64,000 bases of DNA, taken from assembly GCA_963757815.1 (NCBI GenBank), contig CAVWSN010000017.1:179698-243697 (forward strand). Reading direction: 5' to 3'. The notes beneath the pieces were generated by a model. The model made no database searches. It was not told the origin of the DNA and saw only the letters and a list, made by a program, of their open reading frames with translations. Shown in pieces: positions 55,850 through 64,000 of the stretch. The translations under genes and the position numbers were made by a program. Position 1 is the first letter of the stretch; every line of letters begins with the position of its first letter. Source of the stretch: JACVRW01 sp963757815 (lineage in GTDB: Bacteria > Actinomycetota > Thermoleophilia > Solirubrobacterales > Thermoleophilaceae).

Positions 55850-56455
55850 TCGGGCCGCCGGGGCGGCCCGGTTGCTTTCAGAGTCCGTTGGCGTTCGTCC
55901 GGCGTGCGACCTTACGTCGATCCGGGCACCTTTGGCGCAGGCTGCCCCCGCCAGATCCTCTGCCGCCACGCCGGTCGCGTCGAGCGCAAACCGCGCGGCT
56001 CGGATCGCGTGCCGTAGGTCCTGCCCGCTGTCCCGGTGCAGGGGGCTCGCTCCGTCGCTGAGCAGCCGGGCCGTCATGGCTGCACCTCGGACGCTGATGG
56101 GCTGGTCGTCTCGGAGGCGCAGGACGAGCGCCTGCAGCTCGTCTGCGGACTCCCGGATCGCCGCATGCTGCGTCCTGGCCTTGAGCGTGAACGCCCCAAG
56201 GTTCGGCCCGCGCGCATCGCCGAGCGCTTCGACAAGTGCGTTGGCGAGCCGCGAGCGCTCGGCCGGGGAACCCAGCTGTGCGCTGCGCAGGCTGAGCTCG
56301 GCGCTGGTGCCGGGGTCGGCGCCGTGCGCGAGCTCGTGGTCGAGGCGGTTGCGCGTCCAACGGGTCCGGACGCGAACGGCGAGACTCGGACGCGTGCCGC
56401 CGCGGCCGCTGGGGGTGGGACGGAACCTTGGTACTGGGAAAACGCCGCTGGGCAC
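55846..56455 (-). CDS. unrecognised family protein, copy 2 (coupled to the SBBP gene)
   Basis: GTG 56455 has an excellent AAGGAGG site 5 bases upstream. The protein carries the family features: RNRLDHELAHGADPGTSAEL, SLRSAQLGSPAERSRLANAL, ESADELQALVLRLRDDQPIS and VRGAAMTARLLSDGASPLHR, followed by AIRAARFAL. As given, the frame has no stop and fuses with the SBBP start. One base removed near the end would place the stop at TGA 55846-55848, overlapping the SBBP ATG (ATGA). A GC hairpin (CGGGCCGCC-CC-GGCGGCCCG) lies just before that ATG. Confidence 0.72.
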
Positions 56456-56664
56456 GTCTGCCTCCTTCGGGTCGGGTGTACGCCGGTAAGCGTGCGCTCG
56501 GGGCGACCTCTGGCCTATGGGTATGAGCACCGATCCGCCCCCCGGCGGACACCCATTCGGCATTGCGCCGGCCCCGGGTGATCACCCCGGCTGTGCCGGA
56601 GCCGTGCAGCCGAGGCCGGGTAGACCCGGGCCCGTCGCGACCCCCGGAGCGCGCGCCCGTCCGC

Positions 56665-57185
56665 TCAGGCTGTAGCCAGCGCGGTCCGGCCGGGGACTAG
56701 GACCGGGCTGTCCGCGTTGCGGAGGACGTCGCGGGAGACGCTTCTGCCCAGGCGCCGGCGTCGCGAGCCGAGCACGACCAGCCGGGCGTTGCGCAGGCGC
56801 GCGAACTCGACCAGGCGCCGGGCGGGATTCCCTGCCAGCTCCTCGCCGGTGGCGGGCACGCCCGCTCGCTGGGCGACGGCCAGGGCGGTGTCCAAGGCGC
56901 GGCGCCCGGCGCGCAGCTCGGCGTCGAGGCGACGCTGATAGTAGGGCTCACCGAGCGCCGAGGAGGGGCCGCTGCGCACGTAGACGAACACGAGCGGGGC
57001 AGTGAGCTGCCGCGCCAAGCGGACGGCGGCGTCGGCCGCCGCCGCGGCGGCGGACGAGTTATCGACCGCGACGACAATCGGCCCGGCGTCGGGCTCCACC
57101 GCATCGGCCGAGGAGTATCGACCTCGGAACGCGAGGTGCCGAGCGGCCTTCGGAAGTGGGATCTGGGATCTGTCGATGTGATCAT
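56665..57185 (-). CDS. universal stress protein A-like, one frameshift
   Basis: ATG 57185 has GGAGGAG 8 bases upstream and starts MITSTDPRSHFRRPLGTSRS. A one-base shift near 57080 leads to the Usp fold: GPIVVAVDNSSAAAAAADAA, APLVFVYVRSGPS, ALAVAQRAGVPATGEELAGN and the nucleotide-site-like VVLGSRRRRLGRSVSRDVLR followed by SPVLVPG. The GxxGSVS loop is only partly kept (GRSVSRDV), so ATP binding is uncertain. First of three Usp genes in the right-hand stress region. Confidence 0.75.
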
Positions 57186-57446
57186 GATGAGCCTCCTCCA
57201 CTGGCACCCGGTCGCTCGATGGGCTGCCGAGCACCAACCCTGTTCGTTCGCTTCCATTGCCCATCGAGCATGCCGTCCGGGGAGCACCCAGGCCATCGGG
57301 CCCGACACCCATTCCGCCAGCACCGACCACCCAAGCCGGCAGTTGCCGCTGGGAGCGGGTGCAGGCGGCCACGGGGAGAGCTGGCGCGACCCCGTATCTG
57401 GCTTCTGGGGAGCAACGCGCGTCATTCGCCCGCAGGCGGGTCGTCG

Positions 57447-58081
57447 TCAATCGTCGATCTTCTTGCTGACCACCTTGCCGGTGCGGGCGTTGACCTTGAC
57501 GTCGTACTCCGTGCCGTTCGCGGTCGTGAGCTCGGCCTCCCAGACGACCCGGCCGCGCCATCTGTCCAGCTCGAGCGCGCGCAGGTCCGCGCGCTTGACC
57601 GCCGCGGTGGCGGTGCGGACGGCCTTGGCAGCTCTCACCTTCGCGACCTTGAGCAGCCTCATGCCCTGATCGGGGGTGCGATCGACCTTCAGCCTCAGGA
57701 GCTTGCCGGACCGCGCGTACAGCTTGAGGTCGTAGTCCTTGCCCGAGGACGCGACGTCGACCTCCCAGAGGAGCCTGCCGTCGAGCTCCATGTCAAAGAC
57801 CCTTCCACCATCTACGGCCGCGGTCGCAAGCCTGATGACCCGCAACGGTCCGACGTCGGCCCTGCTCCGGGTAGCTGTGCTCTCTTCAGCGGCGTCGTCG
57901 GGGCGGCTGGGGCTGCTCGCTCGCTCGCCGCGGCTTGCCCCTGGCCCGAAGCCGCCGTACCGCAGCCGGCCAGGACCAAGGCCGCGATGGCCGCGACCCG
58001 GCCGGCTCGGACGCTCCGCGAAGCCCGGCCGCCGCAGTGTGCTTTTTCGGTCGCATCGTGGTTCCTTTGAGTCTGGGTCAT
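57447..58081 (-). CDS. PepSY-domain lipoprotein, one frameshift
   Basis: ATG 58081 overlaps the stop of the upstream family-copy-3 gene (ATGA). A lipoprotein signal reads VAAIAALVLAGCGTAASGQG (lipobox LAGC). Near 57900 the frame changes. The rest contains two PepSY-like units: ATAAVDGGRVFDMELDGRLL, WEVDVASSGKDYDLKLYARS and the parallel ALELDRWRGRVVWEAELTTA, NGTEYDVKVNARTGKVVSKK. PepSY domains inhibit or sense exported peptidases. A role beside FtsH and stress proteins is plausible but unproven. Confidence 0.75.
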
Positions 58082-59076
58082 GTGGGTTGCGAGGGCTTGT
58101 CGCTAGCCGTCGGTGCTGCCAGCGGGTGGCCGCGCTCGAGCGCCTCCAGCGCTTCCAACGCGGTGGCCGGGAGCGAAGCGGTCGCTCCCGGTGGTAAATC
58201 GGGCTGGAGCGTCGCTGATCAGCAGGGACGTCATCGCCAGGCCTTGGACACCGAGCGGACCGCGCTGTCAACACGGTCGGCGAGCTCCATCAGTAGCTCC
58301 TGGTTTTCACGGACCTCTCGGCGCCGTAGCAGTGGTGGCGGCATTCTGAGCGGGGCTTGATGGCCGTTGGCCACCTCGACCGCCTCGCGGAGCGCACGGG
58401 CGAGACGCGCCCTCCTCCCCGCCGAGCCGAGCTGCCCGACGCGGAGGCTCAACTCGTCGCTCTGCATCGGATCGGCGCCGCGTGCCAGCCCGCGATCGAG
58501 GTCTCGCGCCCGCCACCAGGTAGCCAGCGAAGCCACACGCCGCCGAGCACCAAGCCTCGCGATCGTCGCGCCAAACGCCAACTCGGCAGCCAGCGCCGCC
58601 GGCCAATCCGCGGCGCCCTCATCGGCCACCTCCTCGGGCGGCCACGCACCGTGCTTCGACGACGGCGGCCGCAAATCGAGCAGACGGCGGCGATCGTCAC
58701 CGGCCACGCGCCGGGCGATGATCGGCCCGACGGTCGATCGCCCGTCGCGACAGGCGCGGGCGCAGCGGGCGAAGGCCGCGGCGACGTCGTGCAGCGTTCC
58801 CATGAGCCGGACCTCTTGCTCGCGCGAGACTCCGTCGAACCGCGGCCACGAGGGGGCCTCCGAGCCCCGCCCGCATCGCCGCTCGACGATCCCCGGCGAG
58901 GCGTCGGCGGCGAGCTGATACCAGGCCGCGCTCAGCACCTGAAGTGCCTCCTCGAGCGCTGCGAGGGAGTCCGGCGCGGCCGCGTGGCTACCCGGCTCCT
59001 CGGCGCCTGCATGGAAGGCACGCGCGGCCCCTACCAGCTCGGTCGCGCGGTGGTGGAGACGATCTGCCGTGTTCAT
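58078..59076 (-). CDS. unrecognised family protein, copy 3 (large form), frame interrupted near its end
   Basis: ATG 59076 begins MNTADRLHHRATELVGAARA. A ~190-residue N-terminal domain (LAALEEALQVLSAAWYQLAA, SREQEVRLMGTLHDVAAAFA, RCARACRDGRSTVGPIIARR) is unique to this copy. Then the family domain appears: RDLDRGLARGADPMQSDEL, SLRVGQLGSAGRRARLARAL, ENQELLMELADRVDSAVRS. An apparent stop at 58231 is followed in other frames by GLAMTSLLISD and SSPIYHRERPLR, equivalent to the SDGxSPLY signature, and by ALEALEALERGHPLAAP. The repaired stop (58078) overlaps the PepSY start. Confidence 0.72.
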
Positions 59077-59252
59077 GCCGACCATCGTTCCCTCGGGCCG
59101 CGTCAGCGACCATGGGGCTCAATCCCCAAAGAGCTCGCGCCGAGCCCCCATTCGAAGGTAAAGCCGGTGCTGGGCGCGGTTGGGAACGCACCGCGAGGTC
59201 GGAGAGCTCAGGCAGCCACGCGCTCGGGCAGCGCGGCCGCGAGCCGTGGAGC

Positions 59253-61206
59253 TCAGGCCGGAGTCCGTGCCGGGGCTGGCTGTCCCTCCGGCCGGGGCCG
59301 TGCCCTGCCCTGCGCGGCGGCGGTGGCGCCTTGTGTGCAGTGCGGGGCGGCGAACCGATGGCGGGGCGTCGTGAAAGACCTCCTCCTCGGTCTTGCCGTC
59401 GAGCAGTTGGATGAACTGCTCGCGCTCGATCGTCTCGCGCCGCAGCAGGATCTCGGCCGCGTATTCGAGCTCGCCGCGATGGTCATCGAGTACTCGGCGC
59501 GCCGTGTCGTGGGCCTTGCGATGACCAGTCTGACCTCGTCGTCGATCTGCTTCGCCAGATCGCTTGAGTAATCCGTGCGGCCCTGCATGTGCCGCCCCAG
59601 GAACGGCTGGCCGTGGTCGTGGCCGAACACCCGCGGGCCGAGCTTCTCCGACATCCCGAAGCGCATCACCATCTGCTTGGCCGTGGCGGTCACCTTCTCG
59701 AGATCGTTCGACGCGCCGGTGGTGACCTCGCCGAAGACGATCTCCTCGGCCGCGCGGCCGCCCAGCGTCATCGCCATCGTGTCCGCCAGCTCCGCCCTCG
59801 TGGTGAGGAACTTGTCCTCCGTCGGCAGCGAGATCGTGTAGCCGAGCGCCTGGCCGCGCGAGATCACCGAGATCTTGTGGACCGGGTCGGTGTTCTCAAG
59901 GAAATGCGCCACCAGCGCGTGGCCCATCTCGTGGAAGGCCGTCACGCGGCGCTCCTTCTCGGACATCACGCGCGTCTTCTTCTCCGGCCCCGCGATCACG
60001 CGCATGATCCCCTCCTCCAGCTGGAGGTGGTCGATCTCGCGCTTGCCCTGGCGGGCGGCCAGCAGCGCGGCCTCGTTGACCAGGTTCTGCAGGTCGGCGC
60101 CGGTGAAGCCGGGGGTCTGGCCGGCCAGCATGTCGAGTTCGATCGCCTTGGCCAGCGGCTTGCCGCGCGTGTGGACCTCGAGGATCTTCACGCGGCCCTT
60201 GCGATCGGGCCGGTCGACCACGATCTGGCGGTCGAAGCGGCCCGGGCGAAGCAGCGCCGGGTCGAGGATGTCCGGCCGGTTCGTGGCCGCGATCAAGATG
60301 ATGTTGTCCTTCATCTCGAAGCCGTCCATCTCGACGAGCAGCTGGTTGAGCGTCTGCTCGCGCTCGTCGTGACCGCCGCCGAGGCCCGCGCCGCGGTGGC
60401 GGCCGACCGCGTCGATCTCGTCCATGAAGATGATGCAGGGCGAGTTCTGCTTGGCCTGCTCGAACAGGTCGCGCACCCGCGAGGCGCCGACTCCGACGAA
60501 CATCTCGACGAAGTCCGAGCCCGAGATCGAGAAGAACGGCACGCCCGCCTCGCCCGCCACGGCGCGCGCGAGCAGCGTCTTGCCGGTCCCGGGCGGCCCG
60601 TAGAGCAGCACGCCCTTGGGGATGCGCGCCCCGAGCGCCTGGAACTTCTTCGGGTTCTCGAGGAACTCCTTGATCTCCTGCAGCTCCTCGACCGCCTCGT
60701 CCACCCCCGCCACGTCGCGGAAGGTGACGGTGCGGTGGATCGGCGTCGGCTCGTCGCGCGGGCGAGCGGGTCATCCTCGTCAGGCCCCCCGATGCGGCCT
60801 TCGAGCGGCGCAGAAGCACGATCCAGAAGACGGCCAGGAGCGCGATCGGAGCGAGGTAGACCAGGTAGCCGGCCCATCCCGCGCCCTTGGGCTTCACGTC
60901 GATGGCCACCTCCCGCTCGCGCAGCTTGCGTATCAGCTCCGTCTCGGTGTTGTTCGGGTAGGCCGTCTTGTAGGTCTCGCCGCGGCGCGTCTCGACCTCG
61001 ACCGAGTTGCGCTCCGGCTTGATCGTCACCGCCCGGACCTGCCCACCCTCCAACTGGCCGAGGAACTCGCTGTAACTCGGAGCGCGCGCCTGCTCGCTGG
61101 GACCGGTGAGCAGCCCAACCATGACCAAAGCCCCGAACACGAGCAGCACCGGGAGCACCCACAGAGGCCCTTGGGAGTCAGATGGCTGTCGGGACGGCGA
61201 TTCCAT
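59253..61206 (-). CDS. ftsH: FtsH membrane AAA+ zinc protease, frameshifts near both ends
   Basis: ATG 61206 starts MESPSRQPSDSQGPLWVLPV. Two membrane helices flank an external domain (APSYSEFLGQLEGGQVRAVT, YLVYLAPIALLAVFWIVLLR). One extra base near 60765 separates this from the AAA+ part: VLLYGPPGTGKTLLARAVAG, CIIFMDEIDAVGRHRG, ATNRPDILDPALLRPGRFDR (SRH) and the protease HEMGHALVAHF (HExxH). Near 59525 the frame slips again; the other frame gives LEYAAEILLRRETIEREQFI and the typical C-terminus. It degrades membrane and misfolded proteins. Confidence 0.9.
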
Positions 61207-61456
61207 GATCAGCGGCGGACGGGGATGCGGCCTCCCTCCACGAAAGCCCACGAGCAGCGCCTTCTCAATGGGGTCAGTCGTGTACCGACGCAAGGTGACC
61301 TACGCACGACCAATCGCGCGAGCGGCCCCCGAGCCGAGCAACAGCGTGCCGTCCGACCGCTCGGGATGGCGCAGACCTTGAAGGGGGGGCTGGGCAGCGG
61401 GTGATTACACCTCTCGGTCCATGGCCCCTCCCTATGGTCTAACCCATCCTCAGGCC

Positions 61457-61881
61457 ATGCGACAGCAGCGAACAACCCATCCCGACCTCGACGTGCCCAT
61501 CCAGTCGCTCGTCGGGCGGCCGGCTACGCGTTCTCGGCAGCGGTGGTCGGCGCGTGGACCTTGCTGGCCGGGCATTCTCCCGGCGTCGGCTTGACGCTGA
61601 TCGTCTGGGGTGCAGCGTTCGCCGTTCTCGTTTCGCAGCGCCCCATCCGGCGACGGTCCCGAACCGGTGCCGACCATCCCAGTTCGAGCCGTCGCACGTT
61701 CCATCGCGTCCGGCGCGAGCGCGGGATCAACCGTCCCCAGAGTGGGCAGCTGCTAGCGCCGGAATGCGCACAACCACGCATTGCCGGCCGTCTCCACTCG
61801 CGCCACCATCGAAAGCGACCAACGGGCCGACGAAGGCGGACCGCTTGGATAAACCCCGAACAATGGAGGAAGCCTGCATGA
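61457..61881 (+). CDS. small membrane protein, one frameshift
   Basis: ATG 61457 reads MRQQRTTHPDLDVPIQSLV. One extra G near 61517 then gives AAGYAFSAAVVGAWTLLAGH and SPGVGLTLIVWGAAFAVLVS, two hydrophobic helices with a short turn. The C-terminal part is basic and less convincing. The frame ends at TGA 61879-61881, overlapping the next ATG (ATGA). It is divergent from ftsH. Unknown function. Confidence 0.5.
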
Positions 61882-62205
61882 CCTCCCAAGACGACATCCC
61901 GACCATCCCGAACGGGTCCTCCGCCTCGCCACCGCGCCGGTTCAGCGAAGACATAGAGCGCATGCCGCTCGCGCCGTCGTCGTCGCGCGTGGGTCGCTTC
62001 AGCGACGGAATCGCGCGCTCGCCGCGGAGCGCCTCGGCGAAGCGCATCGGCAGCTTCGCCGAGGGCTCGCACAGCGGCCGAACCCCGCTCGGCGCGCCGC
62101 GTCGGCAGCTTCAGCGACGGGTTCGCCCGGGCCGGCATAGACCGGGCGACCGTGCAGCGCGTCGACTCGCCACGCAATAGCGCCGAGGACCGAAGGGCGG
62201 CGTAG
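61878..62205 (+). CDS. small repeat protein with R-x-G-x-F-x-(D/E)-G units
   Basis: ATG 61878 has GGAGGAA 7 bases upstream. Four imperfect ~18-residue units are visible: RRFSEDIERMPLAPSSS, RVGRFSDGIARSPRSAS, KRIGSFAEG (followed in a neighbouring frame by LAQRPNPARRA) and RVGSFSDGFARAGIDRA. The frame slips near 62080 and the restored gene ends SPRNSAEDRRAA at TAG 62205. No known domain. The basic/aromatic motif could contact nucleic acid or a membrane face, which is speculation. Confidence 0.6.
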
Positions 62206-62245
62206 CCTGCATCGCGCAAGCCGCTCCCGCCACCGAATCCGCACC

Positions 62246-62771
62246 ATGGGCTCGTCAACTCGGAGAGAGCGCGGTCAGGTGCTGCTCTGCTACGACGGCT
62301 CGGACACCGCCAAGCGGGCGATCGAGACGCGCCGGGCACCAGCTCGGCGGCGGCGAGGCAATCGTGCTCACCGTCTGGGAGTCGCTCGGCTCGGCGATCC
62401 TACGGAACCTGCCGTCGGGCCAGACCGAGTTCGGGCGCGAGCGAGAGGGATCGCCGAAGATGTGGTCGACGAGCTCGATGCCAGCACCGCCGAGGCCGCG
62501 CAGGCGACAGCCGCCGAGGGCGCCGCGCTCGCCGCCGCCGCTGGATTCGACGCGCGACCGCTCGCCCGCCGGGCGCTGGCCCGCGCCGCCGAGCGCACCA
62601 CGGTCACCGTCTGGCGGGCCGTCCTGGACACGGCCGACGAGGAAGCCGCCGAGCTGATCGTGCTCGGCAGCCGGGGCGCTCGGGCGTCAAGTCGATGGTG
62701 CTCGGCAGCGTCTCCTACGGCGTCGTCACAACTCCGAACGACCGGTGCTGATCGTCCCCCCGCTCGCCTAG
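62246..62771 (+). CDS. universal stress protein, several frameshifts
   Basis: It starts GQVLLCYDGSDTAKRAIE, the Usp N-terminal strand. Shifts then expose in order EAIVLTVWESLGSAIL, GIAEDVVDELDASTAEAAQA, GFDARPLARRALARAAERTT and TADEEAAELIVLGSRG. The last frame gives VKSMVLGSVSYGVV and PVLIVPPLA, the ATP-binding GxxGSVS loop. At least three single-base shifts are needed over 520 bases. Confidence 0.72.
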
Positions 62772-62884
62772 CGCCGGCCATCGGCTGCACGTTCCGGGGC
62801 AGGGGAATCCGTATGGATACCCATGGTCGCGGGGGCCCTCTAGATGCAGCCTGCCGGGACCAAAGGAAACCGAGAGGAGAAACC

Positions 62885-63220
62885 GTGGCAACGCAGTCAG
62901 TCCTTCCAGAGCCCCATGGGGTTCCCTACGGAGGAGCGCGAGACGGCGGGTGCCGACCTCCGGCCATGCTCGTCGACCCGTTGACTCTCCCTGATCGGCA
63001 AGCAGGCGCACTGGAACGTCGAGGGGCGGCACTTCCGCTCCCTGCCTCGAGCTCGACGAGCTCGTGGACGCCTGGCGCTCGCTCGAAGACGACGTCGCCG
63101 AGCGTGCCGTGGCGCTCGGCGTGGCGCCCGCGGCCAGGCTCGGACGATCGCGACGACGAGCGAAATCGAGCCGCTTCCATGCGGACCGCTGGCAGCATGA
63201 AGTGCAGCGGCGGCGCGCGA
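62885..63220 (+). CDS. dps: Dps ferritin-like DNA-protection protein, broken and 3'-truncated
   Basis: GTG 62885 follows AGGAGAA. Across frames the sequence gives VATQSVLPEPHGVPYGGARE, then LIGKQAHWNVEGRHFRSL, the Dps ferroxidase helix (KQAHWNVxGxxF), and LELDELVDAWRSLEDDVAER then AVALGVAP. The next helices read only as far as HEVQRR before merging with Usp-like sequence. The C-terminal ~50 residues of a normal Dps are not seen. Dps would store iron and shield DNA. Either the gene is damaged or the sequence is. Confidence 0.68.
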
Positions 63221-63229
63221 TCCGGCGCG

Positions 63230-63887
63230 GGACCGACCTGGCTCGAGGGGGTGGCTGCGACCGAAATCGGCGAGCCGACAGCGCGGAGGAGGATCGCTCT
63301 CACCGGTCTGATCGAGGGCGACCTTGAGGACCGCCTTGCTGCGTTGACCCATGAGGAGGACGCCGACCTCGTGGTGGTGGGGTCTCGGGCGCGCGGCGCA
63401 CTCCACGCACCCTTCTCGGGAGCGTGTCCGCCTCCCTGAGAAGCAACGGCGCGTACCCCGTGGTAGTGGTCCCCCCGGCGTGGGGCCGTCGCTTCGCCGA
63501 CGGGCGCCGAACGTGGTCTGGGTCAATCGTCTGCGGCATAGACGGTTTGGCTGAATCCGACCGCGCGCGCATTGTGGCCGAGGGGCTCGCCGACCGGCTC
63601 GGGCTTTACGGCTGCTCCCGATCCACGTCGACCAGATCGGCGGATGGAGCGACGCCCCGGATGGCCCGTACGTCGAGATCGGCGAGCCGGCTACCACCCT
63701 CGCCGAGGGACTGTCGCGACGCGCGGCCCAGCTGGTCGTTGTGGGCACGCGCGGCCGCGGGGCGGGGCTCGACTCGGTCTCGGGCCGCCTGGCGACGTCG
63801 GCCCCCGTGCCGGTCCTCGTCGTACCGCCGACGGGGCGGCTGCCGCGCTTCGCGGCCGCCGCCGTGGAGCCGGCAAGGGCCGCATAG
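63230..63887 (+). CDS. two-domain universal stress protein, 5' end unclear, frameshifted
   Basis: The first Usp domain is visible from ARRRIALTGLIEGDLEDRLA and HEEDADLVVVGSRARGALHA, then SASLRSNGAYPVVVVPPAWG. The second starts GSIVCGIDGLAESDRARIVA and continues LADRLGL, IHVDQIGGWSDAPDGPYVEI, AAQLVVVGTRGRG and PVPVLVVPPTGRLPRFAAAA to TAG 63887. No clear start codon, because its beginning merges with the dps remnant. Several one-base shifts. Confidence 0.62.
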
Positions 63888-63941
63888 CTCTGGCCGGCCC
63901 GCAGCTGCAGGCCACCCTCCGACGATAGGGTGCCGCCTTCG

Positions 63942-64000
63942 ATGTCAGCGGACCAGGCCGGCATGACCCTGAGCAGCCAGTGCGCCGAGTTGTGCGGAGC
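63942..64000 (+). CDS. possible start of a further gene, cut by the window edge
   Basis: ATG 63942 reads MSADQAGMTLSSQCAELCG before the edge. It lies 54 bases after the Usp stop on the same strand. Too short to identify. Confidence 0.25.
   Translation, partial: MSADQAGMTLSSQCAELCG

Noticed and set aside
63942..64000. SQCAELCG near the right edge resembles the copper site of cytochrome oxidase subunit II
   Set aside because: It follows directly on a start codon with no membrane helices before it and is cut by the edge; eight residues are not enough.

Overview
The window is about 70% G+C, uses GTG and TTG starts freely, and packs genes with 4-base stop/start overlaps. Gene content (Tad pilus ATPase, Rpf-like hydrolase behind a c-di-AMP riboswitch, HspR-type heat and stress proteases, ECF-type vitamin uptake, cyclic diphosphoglycerate enzymes) points to a high-GC actinobacterium, most likely class Thermoleophilia (Solirubrobacterales/Gaiellales). 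The placement is inferred from gene content only.

Layout: 1-3 kb, Tad pilus genes (cpaF, tadB, tadC; the last runs off the left edge). 3-12.2 kb, housekeeping metabolism (quinone oxidoreductase, cupin, nitronate monooxygenase, RlmA-like and METTL21-like methyltransferases, PLP dehydratase, PepF, M20 peptidase, MFS). 12.2-15 kb, a LuxR-type two-component pair coupled to a MEDS-domain gene. 15.1-15.9 kb, Rpf-like hydrolase with a ydaO riboswitch. 16.2-25.3 kb, a complete potassium-scavenging locus: sensor kinase and KdpE, then kdpF-A-C-B, then a separate KdpD N-terminal protein. 25.8-31 kb, lon, rpiA and a response regulator/kinase/CpaB operon. 31-35 kb, a Tat cyclase, a copper monooxygenase-like protein and a degenerate Rho paralogue. 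35.2-41.1 kb, an overlapping operon with 2-phosphoglycerate kinase and cyclic 2,3-diphosphoglycerate synthetase, then phosphoesterase, folP, glpD and a nitroreductase.

The most striking locus is 41.96-49.59 kb: a cobalamin riboswitch followed by six translationally coupled genes. Three encode exported DUF4430-like proteins, then come EcfT, a fused EcfA-EcfA ATPase, and an S-component fused to an external alpha/alpha-toroid. Toroid plus DUF4430-type domain are the two halves of animal intrinsic factor and transcobalamin, so this looks like a surface-anchored bacterial cobalamin trap wired to an ECF importer.

After tRNA-Glu (49.6 kb) the sequence degrades: fragments of a branched-chain amino acid ABC transporter, a sigma/anti-sigma pair, and a SnoaL-like gene overwritten by an inverted copy of the neighbouring hxlR start. 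From 53.7 kb to the end there is a stress region: a seven-repeat SBBP protein, three universal stress proteins, a PepSY lipoprotein, FtsH, Dps and a small repeat protein. Two of three members of an unrecognised protein family lie here; the third precedes kdpF.

Many genes are interrupted by single-base shifts, mostly one extra G or C in a GC run, and increasingly often toward the right end. I treat most of them as probable sequence errors rather than true pseudogenes, and I report those genes over their full restored extent.
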